48,800 nucleotides of DNA, from positions 1 through 48,800 of the forward strand of contig JAEWAF010000030.1 of the NCBI GenBank assembly GCA_023391815.1. Direction: 5' to 3'. Made by a program: the position numbers and the translations under genes. Positions 41,969 to 48,800 of this stretch are shown here, piece by piece; positions within the stretch are counted from its first letter, which is position 1, and the number at the start of each line of letters is the position of its first letter. Origin of the DNA: Pseudomonadota bacterium. Lineage in GTDB: Bacteria > Pseudomonadota > Gammaproteobacteria > Steroidobacterales > Steroidobacteraceae. The notes beneath the pieces are model-generated. The model did no database searches and was not told the origin of the DNA. It saw nothing but the letters and a program-made list of their open reading frames with translations.

Positions 41969-41990
41969 GCCTGACAGATGCCTGTCAGGC
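41969..41990. repeat. Inverted repeat upstream of the phytase
   Basis: GCCTGACAG ATGC CTGTCAGGC gives 9-bp perfect arms with a 4-base loop, about 100 bp upstream of the phytase start and 45 bp downstream of the Lrp stop. It could be an operator for phytase or a message-end hairpin of the Lrp gene. CTGTCAG resembles a Pho-box half, but no direct repeat with the right spacing and direction is present. Confidence 0.55.
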
Positions 41991-42035
41991 GCCGTCAGCG
42001 GGATATCAGGTTCGTAACGTGGCCGTCATCAAGCT

Positions 42036-42497
42036 TCAGCGAATCGGCAGTTCACGCGCCTTTTGCACCGTGCGAAGCGCGAAGCTCGAATGCACGCGAG
42101 CGACGCCGGGAAGGCGGGTGAGGTGCTTGCTGTGGAGGCGCTCGAAGTCGGCGGTATCGGCGACGACGACGCGGACGAAGAAGTCGTAGTCGCCGGTCAT
42201 CAAGTAGCACTCCATCACCTCGGGGATCTTGCGCACGGCCTCCTCGAATTTGCGCAGGTCGGTTTCGTCCTGCCGATCGAGCGTGATGTTGACGAACACG
42301 TTCACCGGGCAGCCGACCTTCTGCTGGCTGATCAGGGCCGTGTAGCCCTCGATCACGCCGGATTCCTCGAGCTGGCGGATGCGCCGCAGGCATGCGGATT
42401 CCGACAGATTCACGCGCTCGGCTAGCGAGCTGTTCGGGATGCGGCCTTCGTGCTGGAGCGCCTGGAGGATGGCGCGGTCGAAGCGATCGAATTTCAT
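42036..42497 (-). CDS. Lrp/AsnC family transcriptional regulator
   Basis: 153 aa. N-terminal HTH (MKFDRFDRAILQALQHEGRIPNSSLAERVNLSESACLRRIRQLEESGVIEGYTAL) followed by the RAM ligand domain (VNVFVNITLDRQDETDLRKFEEAVRKIPEVMECYLMTGDYDFFVRVVV). It is divergent from alanine dehydrogenase with 135 bp between, the usual position for the regulator of ald (as in AldR/BkdR-type systems). A gain of longer N-terminus in the reading frame has no support. Confidence 0.9.
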   Translation of the reverse strand: MKFDRFDRAILQALQHEGRIPNSSLAERVNLSESACLRRIRQLEESGVIEGYTALISQQKVGCPVNVFVNITLDRQDETDLRKFEEAVRKIPEVMECYLMTGDYDFFVRVVVADTADFERLHSKHLTRLPGVARVHSSFALRTVQKARELPIR

Positions 42498-42632
42498 GAC
42501 GCAAGAATCCGTCGAGATTCTGGAGGACAGGCGCAGATTCTGCCACAAAGCGGTTGGAAAGCGCCTGAATGCGGCAGCTTCGTGCGCCGGCGCAAGCCTA
42601 AATTTTTCTCAACGTCCGTTCAGCGAGGTGTT

Positions 42633-43745
42633 ATGCGTATCGGCGTCCCGAAAGAGATCAAGAATCACGAGTATCGCGTCGGTCTGGTGCCCGCGGGCGT
42701 CCGCGAGCTGGTGGCGTCGGGCCACCAAGTACTCGTGCAGAGTACGGCCGGTGCGGGAATCGGGGTGGACGACGCCGCGTATGTCGCGGCGGGCGCGAAG
42801 ATCGTCGGGACGGCCAAGGAAGTATTTGACGCGGCGGAGATGGTCGTGAAGGTGAAGGAGCCGCAGCTGGTCGAGTGTCAGATGCTGCGTCCGGGCCAGG
42901 TACTGTTCACCTATCTGCATCTCGCCGCCGACCTCGCGCAGGCCAATGCGTTGATGGCGTCGGGCGCGACGGCTATTGCATATGAAACAGTTACTGCGCC
43001 CAACGGCTCGTTGCCGCTGCTCACGCCGATGAGTGAGGTGGCGGGTCGCATGTCGGTTCAGGTCGGCGCCACTTCGTTGCAGAAGGCGAATGGTGGTCTG
43101 GGTGTGTTGCTCGGTGGCGTGCCGGGCACGGCGCCCGCGAAAGTGGTGGTGCTCGGCGGTGGTGTGTCGGGCACGGCCGCAGCGGAGATCGCTGTCGGCA
43201 TGCGTGCCGATGTGACGGTGGTCGATCGTTCGTTGAAGCGGTTGCGCGAGCTCGACGCGTTGTTCGCGGGCCGCTTGAAGACGGTGGCTTCGACGGCCGA
43301 AGCGATCGAATCGTTGGTGACTCAAGCCGATCTCGTCATCGGCGCCGTGCTGGTGGTGGGCGCAGCCGCGCCGAAGCTGGTGACGCGCGAGATGGTGAGC
43401 AAGATGAAGAAGGGCGCGGTGATGGTGGATATTTCCATCGACCAGGGTGGCTGCTTCGAAACCAGCAGGCCGACCACGCACGCCGAGCCGACGTTCGTCG
43501 TCGATGGCGTCGTTCACTACTGCGTGACCAATATGCCGGGTGCCGTGCCGCGCACGTCGACTTTCGCGTTGACGAACGCAACGTTGCCGTATGTGAAACA
43601 ACTCGCGGATCTCGGCGCGGAAAAAGCGCTCGCCGCCGATCCGCACTTAGCCGCGGGCTTGAATGTTCACGCCGGCGCCATCACCTGTGAGGCAGTGGCT
43701 CACGATTTGAAACTCGCGTATCGCCCGTATCGAGTCGCCGCTTGA
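42633..43745 (+). CDS. ald: Alanine dehydrogenase
   Basis: 370 aa. It begins MRIGVPKEIKNHEYRVGLVPAGVREL, with the catalytic Lys and His regions (VKVKEPQ; LFTYLHLAAD), the NAD motif VVLGGGVSGTAAAE and the conserved MVDISIDQGGCFETS. It interconverts alanine and pyruvate with NAD+. GAGG four bases upstream of the ATG at 42633 supports the start. Regulated probably by the divergent Lrp protein. A terminator follows at 43828. Confidence 0.96.
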   Translation: MRIGVPKEIKNHEYRVGLVPAGVRELVASGHQVLVQSTAGAGIGVDDAAYVAAGAKIVGTAKEVFDAAEMVVKVKEPQLVECQMLRPGQVLFTYLHLAADLAQANALMASGATAIAYETVTAPNGSLPLLTPMSEVAGRMSVQVGATSLQKANGGLGVLLGGVPGTAPAKVVVLGGGVSGTAAAEIAVGMRADVTVVDRSLKRLRELDALFAGRLKTVASTAEAIESLVTQADLVIGAVLVVGAAAPKLVTREMVSKMKKGAVMVDISIDQGGCFETSRPTTHAEPTFVVDGVVHYCVTNMPGAVPRTSTFALTNATLPYVKQLADLGAEKALAADPHLAAGLNVHAGAITCEAVAHDLKLAYRPYRVAA

Positions 43746-43827
43746 GGACAGTACTTTTGAACAAGTGTCGATGCGACCTGAAGATGGTTTCATAGCCACC
43801 GTCGCCTTGAACCCAATCCCCCTGTTG

Positions 43828-43855
43828 AGCCCGCCCGCATGGCGGGCTTTTTTTT
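43828..43855 (+). terminator. Rho-independent terminator after ald
   Basis: AGCCCGCC/GGCGGGCT stem with loop CGCAT followed by a run of eight T. It lies about 80 bp after the ald stop and has the correct orientation. The sequence before it (AATCCCCCTGTTG) is similar to that preceding the terminator at 45845. Confidence 0.9.
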
Positions 43856-43859
43856 GCGC

Positions 43860-45734
43860 CTATCGAGCCGCGCCACGCAGTTCCATCACGCGCTGGCGCA
43901 GGTCGTGGATCTCAGCCTGTTCGGGCGGGACCGGTGCGCCGACCTTGAGCGTGATCTTGGCCAGGAACCGGCGCGGCCAGCGTTGCCAGACTCGTTTGTA
44001 TTTGCGGGAGAACATCGAATCCCAAAGTCCCGACAGCGACAGCGGCACCACCGGCACCGGTGTTTCTTTCAGAATGCGCATCATGCCGGCGCGGAACTCG
44101 CCGATCTCGCCGTCGGGGGTGAGGCGGCCTTCGGGGAAGATACAAACGAGATTGCCAGCGCGCAGCTCCGCGGCGACCAGCTCGAACGCGCGTTCGTACA
44201 CCTGCGGATCTTCCTTCTGTGGCGCCACCGGAATCGCCTTCATGCCGCGGAAGATCGTGCTCAGCACCGGAATTTTGAAGATGCTGCTTTCCATGATGAA
44301 ACGAATGGGTCGCGGACATGCCGCCGAGATCACGATGGCATCGGCGAAGCCGACGTGATTGCAGATCAACAGCGCCGGGCCTTCCTCGGGAATATTGTCG
44401 ATGCCGCGGCGGTCGAGTCGATACACGAAGTGAATCAGCAGCCACGCGATGAAACGCAACAGGAACTCGGGGACCAAGCTGTAGATGTAGATCGCGACAA
44501 ACGCGTTCAGCACGCCGGTCAACAGCAGCAGCTGAGGAATGGTCAGTCCGAAATGCAACGCGATCGCGGCGACGCCGGCAGCGACAACCATGAACACGGC
44601 ATTCAGAATGCTGTTCGCACCGATGACGCGCGACATGACCTCGCGACGCGTGCGTTGTTGAACCATCGCGTACAGCGGCACGATGAACAAGCCGCCGAAC
44701 AGGCCGATCAGCGCCATGTCCATCAGCACGCGCCACGAGCCCGAGGCGTGGATGAACTCGCGGGCGGACAAGTTGTTGCCAGCCATCGCAGGTGTCGCGA
44801 GATACAGATCCACCGCGAAGACGGTGAGGCCGATGGAGCCGAAGGGCACGAGACCGATTTCCACCTGCCGACCGGACAAGCGCTCGCAGAGCAATGAGCC
44901 GATGCCGACACCGGCGGAGAACATCACGAGCAGCACCGTCACGACTTCTTCGCTGCCGCCGAGCACGTCCTTGGTGTAGAGCGGCAGTTGCGCGAGCACC
45001 AGCGCGCCGTAGAACCAAAACCAGGAGATGCCGAGGATCGAAAGGAACACTGTGCGCGACTCGCCGGCGGCTCGCAGGTTTTCCCAAGTGGAGGTCCACG
45101 GGCGCCAATCGATCTTCAGCGTCGGTGCCGCCGGTTGCAGTTTCGGGATCGCGAGGCTGCTCAGAAAGCCCACCAACGCAATGGCCACGAGCGTCGTGAC
45201 GATCAACGGGACGCTGCCATCGGCGGCGAGCAATCCGGCGACCAGGGTGCCGAGCACAATCGCCACGAACGTGCCCATTTCCACCATGGCGTTGCCGCCC
45301 ACCAGTTCCGAGTCCCGCAGTACTTCGGGCAACAGGCCGTATTTGGCTGGCGCGAAGAAGGTGGAATGCATGCCCATGAGGAACAGGGCGCCGAGCAACA
45401 GTTCGATGTTGTGGCTCGCGAAGCCAAAGCCGGCGATGCCCATGATGGCGATTTCGGCGGCCTTGACGAACTTCAGCACCAGCGCCTTGTCGTAGCGATC
45501 CGCCAGTTGCCCGGCCATGCCGGAGAACAGCACGAACGGCAGGATGAACAGGCCGGCGGCGATGTTGGTGAGCAGCGAGGGCGCCAGCTTGGTGTAGCTC
45601 GCCGCGTGGTAGGTCGCGACGATAACCAGCGTGTTCTTGTAGACATTGTCGTTGAACGCGCCGAGCGCCTGGGCGCCGAAGAACGGCAGGAAGCGGCGTT
45701 GGACCAGCAGTTTGAATTGTGATTGTTCGGCCAT
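43860..45734 (-). CDS. LplT-like MFS transporter fused to 1-acylglycerol-3-phosphate acyltransferase (PlsC) domain
   Basis: 624 aa. The first 420 residues are an MFS carrier of the lysophospholipid transporter type (12 helices; FNDNVYKNTLVIV near the N-terminus, FFAPAKYGLLPEVL, NAMVEMGTFVAIVLGTLVAG). The C-terminal 200 residues form a PlsC-like acyltransferase: NHVGFADA (NHx4D box) and FPEGRLTPDG. Unlike E. coli Aas there is no acyl-ACP synthetase part. It would flip or import lysophospholipid across the inner membrane and reacylate it. The ATG at 45734 is taken as start; the upstream region holds an antisense terminator sequence. Confidence 0.9.
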   Translation of the reverse strand: MAEQSQFKLLVQRRFLPFFGAQALGAFNDNVYKNTLVIVATYHAASYTKLAPSLLTNIAAGLFILPFVLFSGMAGQLADRYDKALVLKFVKAAEIAIMGIAGFGFASHNIELLLGALFLMGMHSTFFAPAKYGLLPEVLRDSELVGGNAMVEMGTFVAIVLGTLVAGLLAADGSVPLIVTTLVAIALVGFLSSLAIPKLQPAAPTLKIDWRPWTSTWENLRAAGESRTVFLSILGISWFWFYGALVLAQLPLYTKDVLGGSEEVVTVLLVMFSAGVGIGSLLCERLSGRQVEIGLVPFGSIGLTVFAVDLYLATPAMAGNNLSAREFIHASGSWRVLMDMALIGLFGGLFIVPLYAMVQQRTRREVMSRVIGANSILNAVFMVVAAGVAAIALHFGLTIPQLLLLTGVLNAFVAIYIYSLVPEFLLRFIAWLLIHFVYRLDRRGIDNIPEEGPALLICNHVGFADAIVISAACPRPIRFIMESSIFKIPVLSTIFRGMKAIPVAPQKEDPQVYERAFELVAAELRAGNLVCIFPEGRLTPDGEIGEFRAGMMRILKETPVPVVPLSLSGLWDSMFSRKYKRVWQRWPRRFLAKITLKVGAPVPPEQAEIHDLRQRVMELRGAAR

Positions 45735-45764
45735 TCGCTCATCCGTGGGGGCGATTTGGGCGGC

Positions 45765-45868
45765 ATCCTACACTTTTGGGGAACTGCCGCGCCCGGCCAC
45801 GGTCGAAATCCCCGACCCCTTGCTGTAACCTCGATCCCCCTGTGAGCCCACCGTAAGGTGGGCTTTTG
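45765..45868 (+). ncRNA. Candidate small RNA or leader attenuator ending in an intrinsic terminator
   Basis: Between the divergent genes at 45734 (minus) and 45916 (plus) lies an intrinsic terminator that no plus-strand coding gene can feed. The sequence before it (CCTTGCTGTAACCTCGATCCCCCTGTG) resembles that before the ald terminator (CCTTGAACCCAATCCCCCTGTTG). This is most simply a short RNA of about 100 nt, or a terminated leader of the rhomboid gene. The CCCCCT near the 3' side could pair with ribosome sites. The 5' end is a guess. Confidence 0.4.
45845..45867 (+). terminator. Rho-independent terminator upstream of the rhomboid gene
   Basis: AGCCCACC/GGTGGGCT with loop GTAA, followed by TTTTGTTTT. 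Only the plus-strand direction has the T-run. Confidence 0.85.
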
Positions 45869-45915
45869 TTTTAGGCGTCGCTTTAATCAGACGGGCACGC
45901 CCGCATAGAGGCTCG

Positions 45916-46536
45916 ATGCCCAGCATTACACCGCTCAATAGAGCACTGATCCTGATCAATGTCGTCGTGTTCGTCCTGCAGCTGCTCACGGGCGGTCCGG
46001 GCGCGAGCGTCATCGACGCGCTGTTCGCGTTGTGGACGCCGCAGGCGAGCCAATACGGCTACCCCGACTTCCAGGTCTGGCAGTTGCTCACCTATGGCTT
46101 CCTGCATGGCGGCTGGACGCATCTGTTCTTCAACATGTTCGCGGTTTACATGTTCGGTTCGGACATCGAACGATTGTTCGGCTCGCGACGCTATCTCTTC
46201 TATTACCTCGCGTGCGTCGTTGGCGCCGCGCTCATGCATTTGATCGTCACATCGGCCTCCGGTGGAATGTCCGGTCAGGTGATCGGCGCGTCGGGCGGCG
46301 TGTTCGGTTTGCTGCTGGCGTACGGCATGGCGTTCCCGCGGCGCATGCTGATGTTGATCTTTCCACCGATCCCCATGCCCGCGTGGTTGTTCGTCACGCT
46401 GTACGGCATTTTCGAGCTGGTCATGGGCGTGACGCAGACCGCGTCGGGCATCGCTCACTTCGCGCATTTGGGCGGCATGGCCACCGGCTTCGTCATCATT
46501 CGATACTGGCAGGCGCAGCGGAGATCGCGCCGCTAA
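45916..46536 (+). CDS. Rhomboid family intramembrane serine protease
   Basis: 206 aa, about six membrane helices. The catalytic dyad is present: Ser126 in GASGGVFG and His184 in AHFAHLGGMATG. The N-terminal helix (NRALILINVVVFVLQLL) and the YGFLHGGWTHLFFNMFAVYMFG loop (H64, H69, N73) are typical. It cleaves membrane proteins within the bilayer; the substrate is unknown, but a sorting-tagged surface protein with a C-terminal helix is encoded nearby. GAGG lies 4 bases before the ATG. Confidence 0.93.
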   Translation: MPSITPLNRALILINVVVFVLQLLTGGPGASVIDALFALWTPQASQYGYPDFQVWQLLTYGFLHGGWTHLFFNMFAVYMFGSDIERLFGSRRYLFYYLACVVGAALMHLIVTSASGGMSGQVIGASGGVFGLLLAYGMAFPRRMLMLIFPPIPMPAWLFVTLYGIFELVMGVTQTASGIAHFAHLGGMATGFVIIRYWQAQRRSRR

Positions 46537-46730
46537 TCTGACGTCGCTGTCAGTTTACGTATTGCGAACGTTTGCCTGCTGGATGACAGCGGCGCTTGCG
46601 CGTTCGCATTCGGTCACAGAGCGTTCGCGCACGCGCCATCATCAGTAAACACCTTCGCTGAACAATCCCCGCCGCGCCGGCACTTTGCCGCCGGCACATT
46701 TCATCTCCAAGAATGGTGAGGGGTTCAGCA

Positions 46731-48170
46731 ATGACCGATCAAACTCGTGAGCCGCGCCTGGACGACGTTCGTCCGGTGGCCAATCGACGTGAATTCATTC
46801 GCAACGGTGTGGTGGGTGCCGCATCGATTTCATTCGCTGCGATGCTCGCGCGTCGCGAGGTCAGTGCGGCGGAGCTGCCGTATTCGGATGACTATGGTCC
46901 GGTTGCTCCGGTCAACGATCTCACTACCGGCTTGCCGCTGATCGCGTTGCCGGCCGGCTTCACGTATCGCAGCTATGGCTGGACCGGCCAGCCGATGGGC
47001 GACGGGCAACGCACGCCGGGCGCGCATGACGGCATGGCCGTGGTCGCGGCGAAAGGCAGCCAGATCGTGATGGTTCGCAATCATGAGCAGGGCACCGGTG
47101 GCGTCGCATTCACCGCGCCTGCTGCTTACGACCCAACCTATGCTCGCGGTGGCACGACCAACGTATTGTTTGATACCGCGACCGGCAAGTTCGTGAGCGC
47201 GTATGCGTCGCTGACCGGCACGGTGCGCAACTGCGCCGGCGGCCGCACGCCTTGGGGTTCGTGGCTGAGCTGCGAAGAAGCGGGCGATGTTTCTCCGGCC
47301 GGCGTGCGCCAGGGCTGGATTTTCGAAGTGCCGGGTTACGGCACGGCGACCGGTCAGCCGCTGCGCGCGATGGGCAAGTCGGAATGGGAAGCCGTCGCCG
47401 TCGATCCCGCGACCGGCTTCGTGTATCAGACCGAAGACGCGACGCCGAGCGCGCTCTACAAATTCGTGCCGAACCAGTACGGCAAGCTGCACCTGGGCGG
47501 CACGTTGTGGGCGCTCAAGGTGGTGGGCACGGACAACTTCAACTTCAGCGGTCTGAACAACGTGTACGTCGACTTCCCGGCCGGCACGACCTGGAACGTC
47601 GAGTGGGTGCAGGTGACGGACGTCGAAGCGATCAACGGTCGCGTTTATAACTCCGCGCCGGGCCGCGCCGCATTCGCTCGTCTCGAAGGCGCTTACTACG
47701 ACAGTGGCAAGATCTATTTCGCCAGCACCAGCGGTGGCGTCGCTCGCCAGGGCCAGGTGTTCTGCTACGACCCGCGTCGTGAGACCTTGACGATCGTGTT
47801 CAACTCCGCCGGCGCCGGCGTGGGTAACAACCACGTCAACAATCCGGACAACATCGCCGTCAGCCCGCGTGGTGGCATCGTGTTGTGCGAAGACGGCGGC
47901 AACAGCATCCAGCGCCTGCGTGGTCTGACGCAGGCCGGCGGCACGTTCATCTTCGCGGAAAACCGCATGAACTTCACTGCCGCTCAGTTGCAGCAGGCCG
48001 ACGCGGCGTTGAACGCCGGAGGCCAGGTCGCCGCGCTCATCCCGCCTGGCAATTACACCAACACCGAGTGGTGTGGCGGGTGCTTCTACGAGAAGTGGAT
48101 GTTCGTGAACCTGCAGACGCCGGGCATCACGCTCGCCATCACCGGTCCTTGGGACAACGGCGCGCTGTAA
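46731..48170 (+). CDS. PhoX-like/DUF839 protein with Tat-type signal
   Basis: 479 aa. The N-terminus has NRREFIRNG with the twin arginines (19-20) and a following hydrophobic run, indicating Tat export, typical of PhoX-family enzymes that bind metals before export. The body has TPWGSWLSCEEAGD, WEAVAVDPATGFVYQTEDATPSALYKFVPN, HVNNPDNIAVSPRGGIVLCEDG, which match the DUF839/PhoX propeller pattern. It may be an alkaline phosphatase or a related secreted hydrolase; catalytic residues were not checked individually. GAGGGG seven bases upstream of the ATG supports the start. The next gene begins 11 bp downstream, so they form an operon. Confidence 0.85.
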   Translation: MTDQTREPRLDDVRPVANRREFIRNGVVGAASISFAAMLARREVSAAELPYSDDYGPVAPVNDLTTGLPLIALPAGFTYRSYGWTGQPMGDGQRTPGAHDGMAVVAAKGSQIVMVRNHEQGTGGVAFTAPAAYDPTYARGGTTNVLFDTATGKFVSAYASLTGTVRNCAGGRTPWGSWLSCEEAGDVSPAGVRQGWIFEVPGYGTATGQPLRAMGKSEWEAVAVDPATGFVYQTEDATPSALYKFVPNQYGKLHLGGTLWALKVVGTDNFNFSGLNNVYVDFPAGTTWNVEWVQVTDVEAINGRVYNSAPGRAAFARLEGAYYDSGKIYFASTSGGVARQGQVFCYDPRRETLTIVFNSAGAGVGNNHVNNPDNIAVSPRGGIVLCEDGGNSIQRLRGLTQAGGTFIFAENRMNFTAAQLQQADAALNAGGQVAALIPPGNYTNTEWCGGCFYEKWMFVNLQTPGITLAITGPWDNGAL

Positions 48171-48181
48171 GGAGTACCGCA

Positions 48182-48748
48182 ATGAAAAACATCATCCGTG
48201 CGGTATGGCTGTGGGCAGTGCTGTTGTTGCCGGTGTCGTCGTTCGCTCAAGTGCTGAGCGGCGATGTGACTGGCGGCGGCACGGTCGAAGGCAGCGTCAC
48301 CAGTTCCAGCGCGTGGATCGAGTCGAACGCGACCGATGGCGACCAGGTCAACTTCTGGTCGTTCACGGCGAACGCGGGCGATGTGTTGTCCATCGTCGTG
48401 CAGTCCTCGGCGATCGAGTTCGGCGTGAGTGTGTATCAGGGCGTGGTCGAACAGATGGAGCTGTTCGTTCCTGGCTTCAGCAACTACGGCGACTTCGGTG
48501 ACAACATCTTTGTCGCCGGCACCAATCCCGTCACTGGCGCGATCGGCACCAGCTTGTTGAATCTGGTGTTGCCGACCAGCGGCATCTACACGATCGCCGT
48601 CGGGGGTGAGTCCGGCTTCCCGCTGGAAGGCCTCTTCGCCTATTCCATGGACGTGAGCGTCACGCCCGTGCCGCTGCCGGCCGCCTTCTGGCTGCTTGGC
48701 TCGGCGCTTGCCGGGATGGGAATTTTCAGCCGCCGTCGCGCGGCTTAG
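48182..48748 (+). CDS. VPLPA-CTERM type sorting-tagged surface protein
   Basis: 188 aa. Signal peptide to about residue 22, then a beta-rich domain (ITSSSAW-like; VNFWSFTANAGDVLSIVVQSS, LPTSGIYTIAVGG) of a kind seen in secreted pre-peptidase-like domains. The end VPLPAAFWLLGSALAGMGIFSRRRAA is a short motif, a helix and a basic tail: a VPLPA variant of the PEP-CTERM sorting signal recognised by exosortase-type systems. No exosortase gene is in the window. It follows the PhoX-like gene by 11 bp. Confidence 0.88.
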   Translation: MKNIIRAVWLWAVLLLPVSSFAQVLSGDVTGGGTVEGSVTSSSAWIESNATDGDQVNFWSFTANAGDVLSIVVQSSAIEFGVSVYQGVVEQMELFVPGFSNYGDFGDNIFVAGTNPVTGAIGTSLLNLVLPTSGIYTIAVGGESGFPLEGLFAYSMDVSVTPVPLPAAFWLLGSALAGMGIFSRRRAA

Positions 48749-48800
48749 GGATATTCGTTCGGAACGGATTCCAAACAGGAAGGCCGCGCCACTCATGGCG

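Noticed and set aside
1..48800. CRISPR array, tRNA or rRNA genes
   Set aside because: No regularly spaced direct repeats with unique spacers and no tRNA T-arm or rRNA signature was recognised by eye; a dedicated scan would be needed to exclude them fully.

Overview
The window is a high-GC (roughly 60-65% by eye) chromosomal segment from a Gram-negative proteobacterium. The gene content (cyclopropane-synthase/photolyase cluster, OmpA-type proteins, lipoproteins, an Lrp-ald pair, a VPLPA-type sorting tag, canonical gammaproteobacterial CTGT-N8-ACAG LexA box) suggests a free-living gammaproteobacterium, possibly of the Steroidobacter/Nevskia/Xanthomonas side. That taxonomic placement is inference. 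No rRNA or tRNA gene was found.

Layout. 1-300: short tandem 60-bp repeats. 297-7150 (minus): an operon-like run of photolyase, delta-9-type desaturase, FAD amine-oxidase-like protein, DUF1365 protein, cyclopropane/unsaturated fatty acid methylase and a small anchored protein; this looks like a light/singlet-oxygen-type membrane lipid remodelling and DNA repair set. 7318-19515: proline biosynthesis genes proB and proA, split by about 8 kb of unrelated genes (orphan HWE-type sensor kinase, SDR dehydrogenase, acyl-CoA ligase, lipoprotein esterase, DUF924 protein, MFS carrier), followed by an OmpA-like protein. 19516-28415: a molybdenum block with moeA-moaA-moaC-(mobA::moaD fusion)-moaE on the minus strand, a pair of paralogous small secreted proteins, modB-modC on plus, and modA/short modE divergent from each other. 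28828-35822: a LysR regulator divergent from an NmrA-like oxidoreductase, a secreted HExxH-motif protein followed by a discoidin-like lipoprotein, a LytS/LytR-type two-component pair and a SnoaL-like secreted protein.

35823-40799 is the least ordinary part. It has lower GC, duplicated segments, three copies of a short palindrome that bound two units, two copies of a structured leader that each follow a LexA-box-like site, a small hydrophobic two-helix protein behind one of them, and three minus-strand genes resembling a defence module (an unknown 300-aa protein overlapping by 4 bp with a four-helix membrane protein, then a protein ending in a PD-(D/E)XK-like nuclease domain). I regard this as an accessory island and the best candidate for an undescribed system.

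40800-48748 returns to core-like genes: beta-propeller phytase lipoprotein, Lrp regulator divergent from alanine dehydrogenase (with a clear terminator), an LplT-PlsC-like fusion, a candidate small RNA or attenuator, a rhomboid protease, and a Tat-exported PhoX-like protein followed by a VPLPA-tagged surface protein.
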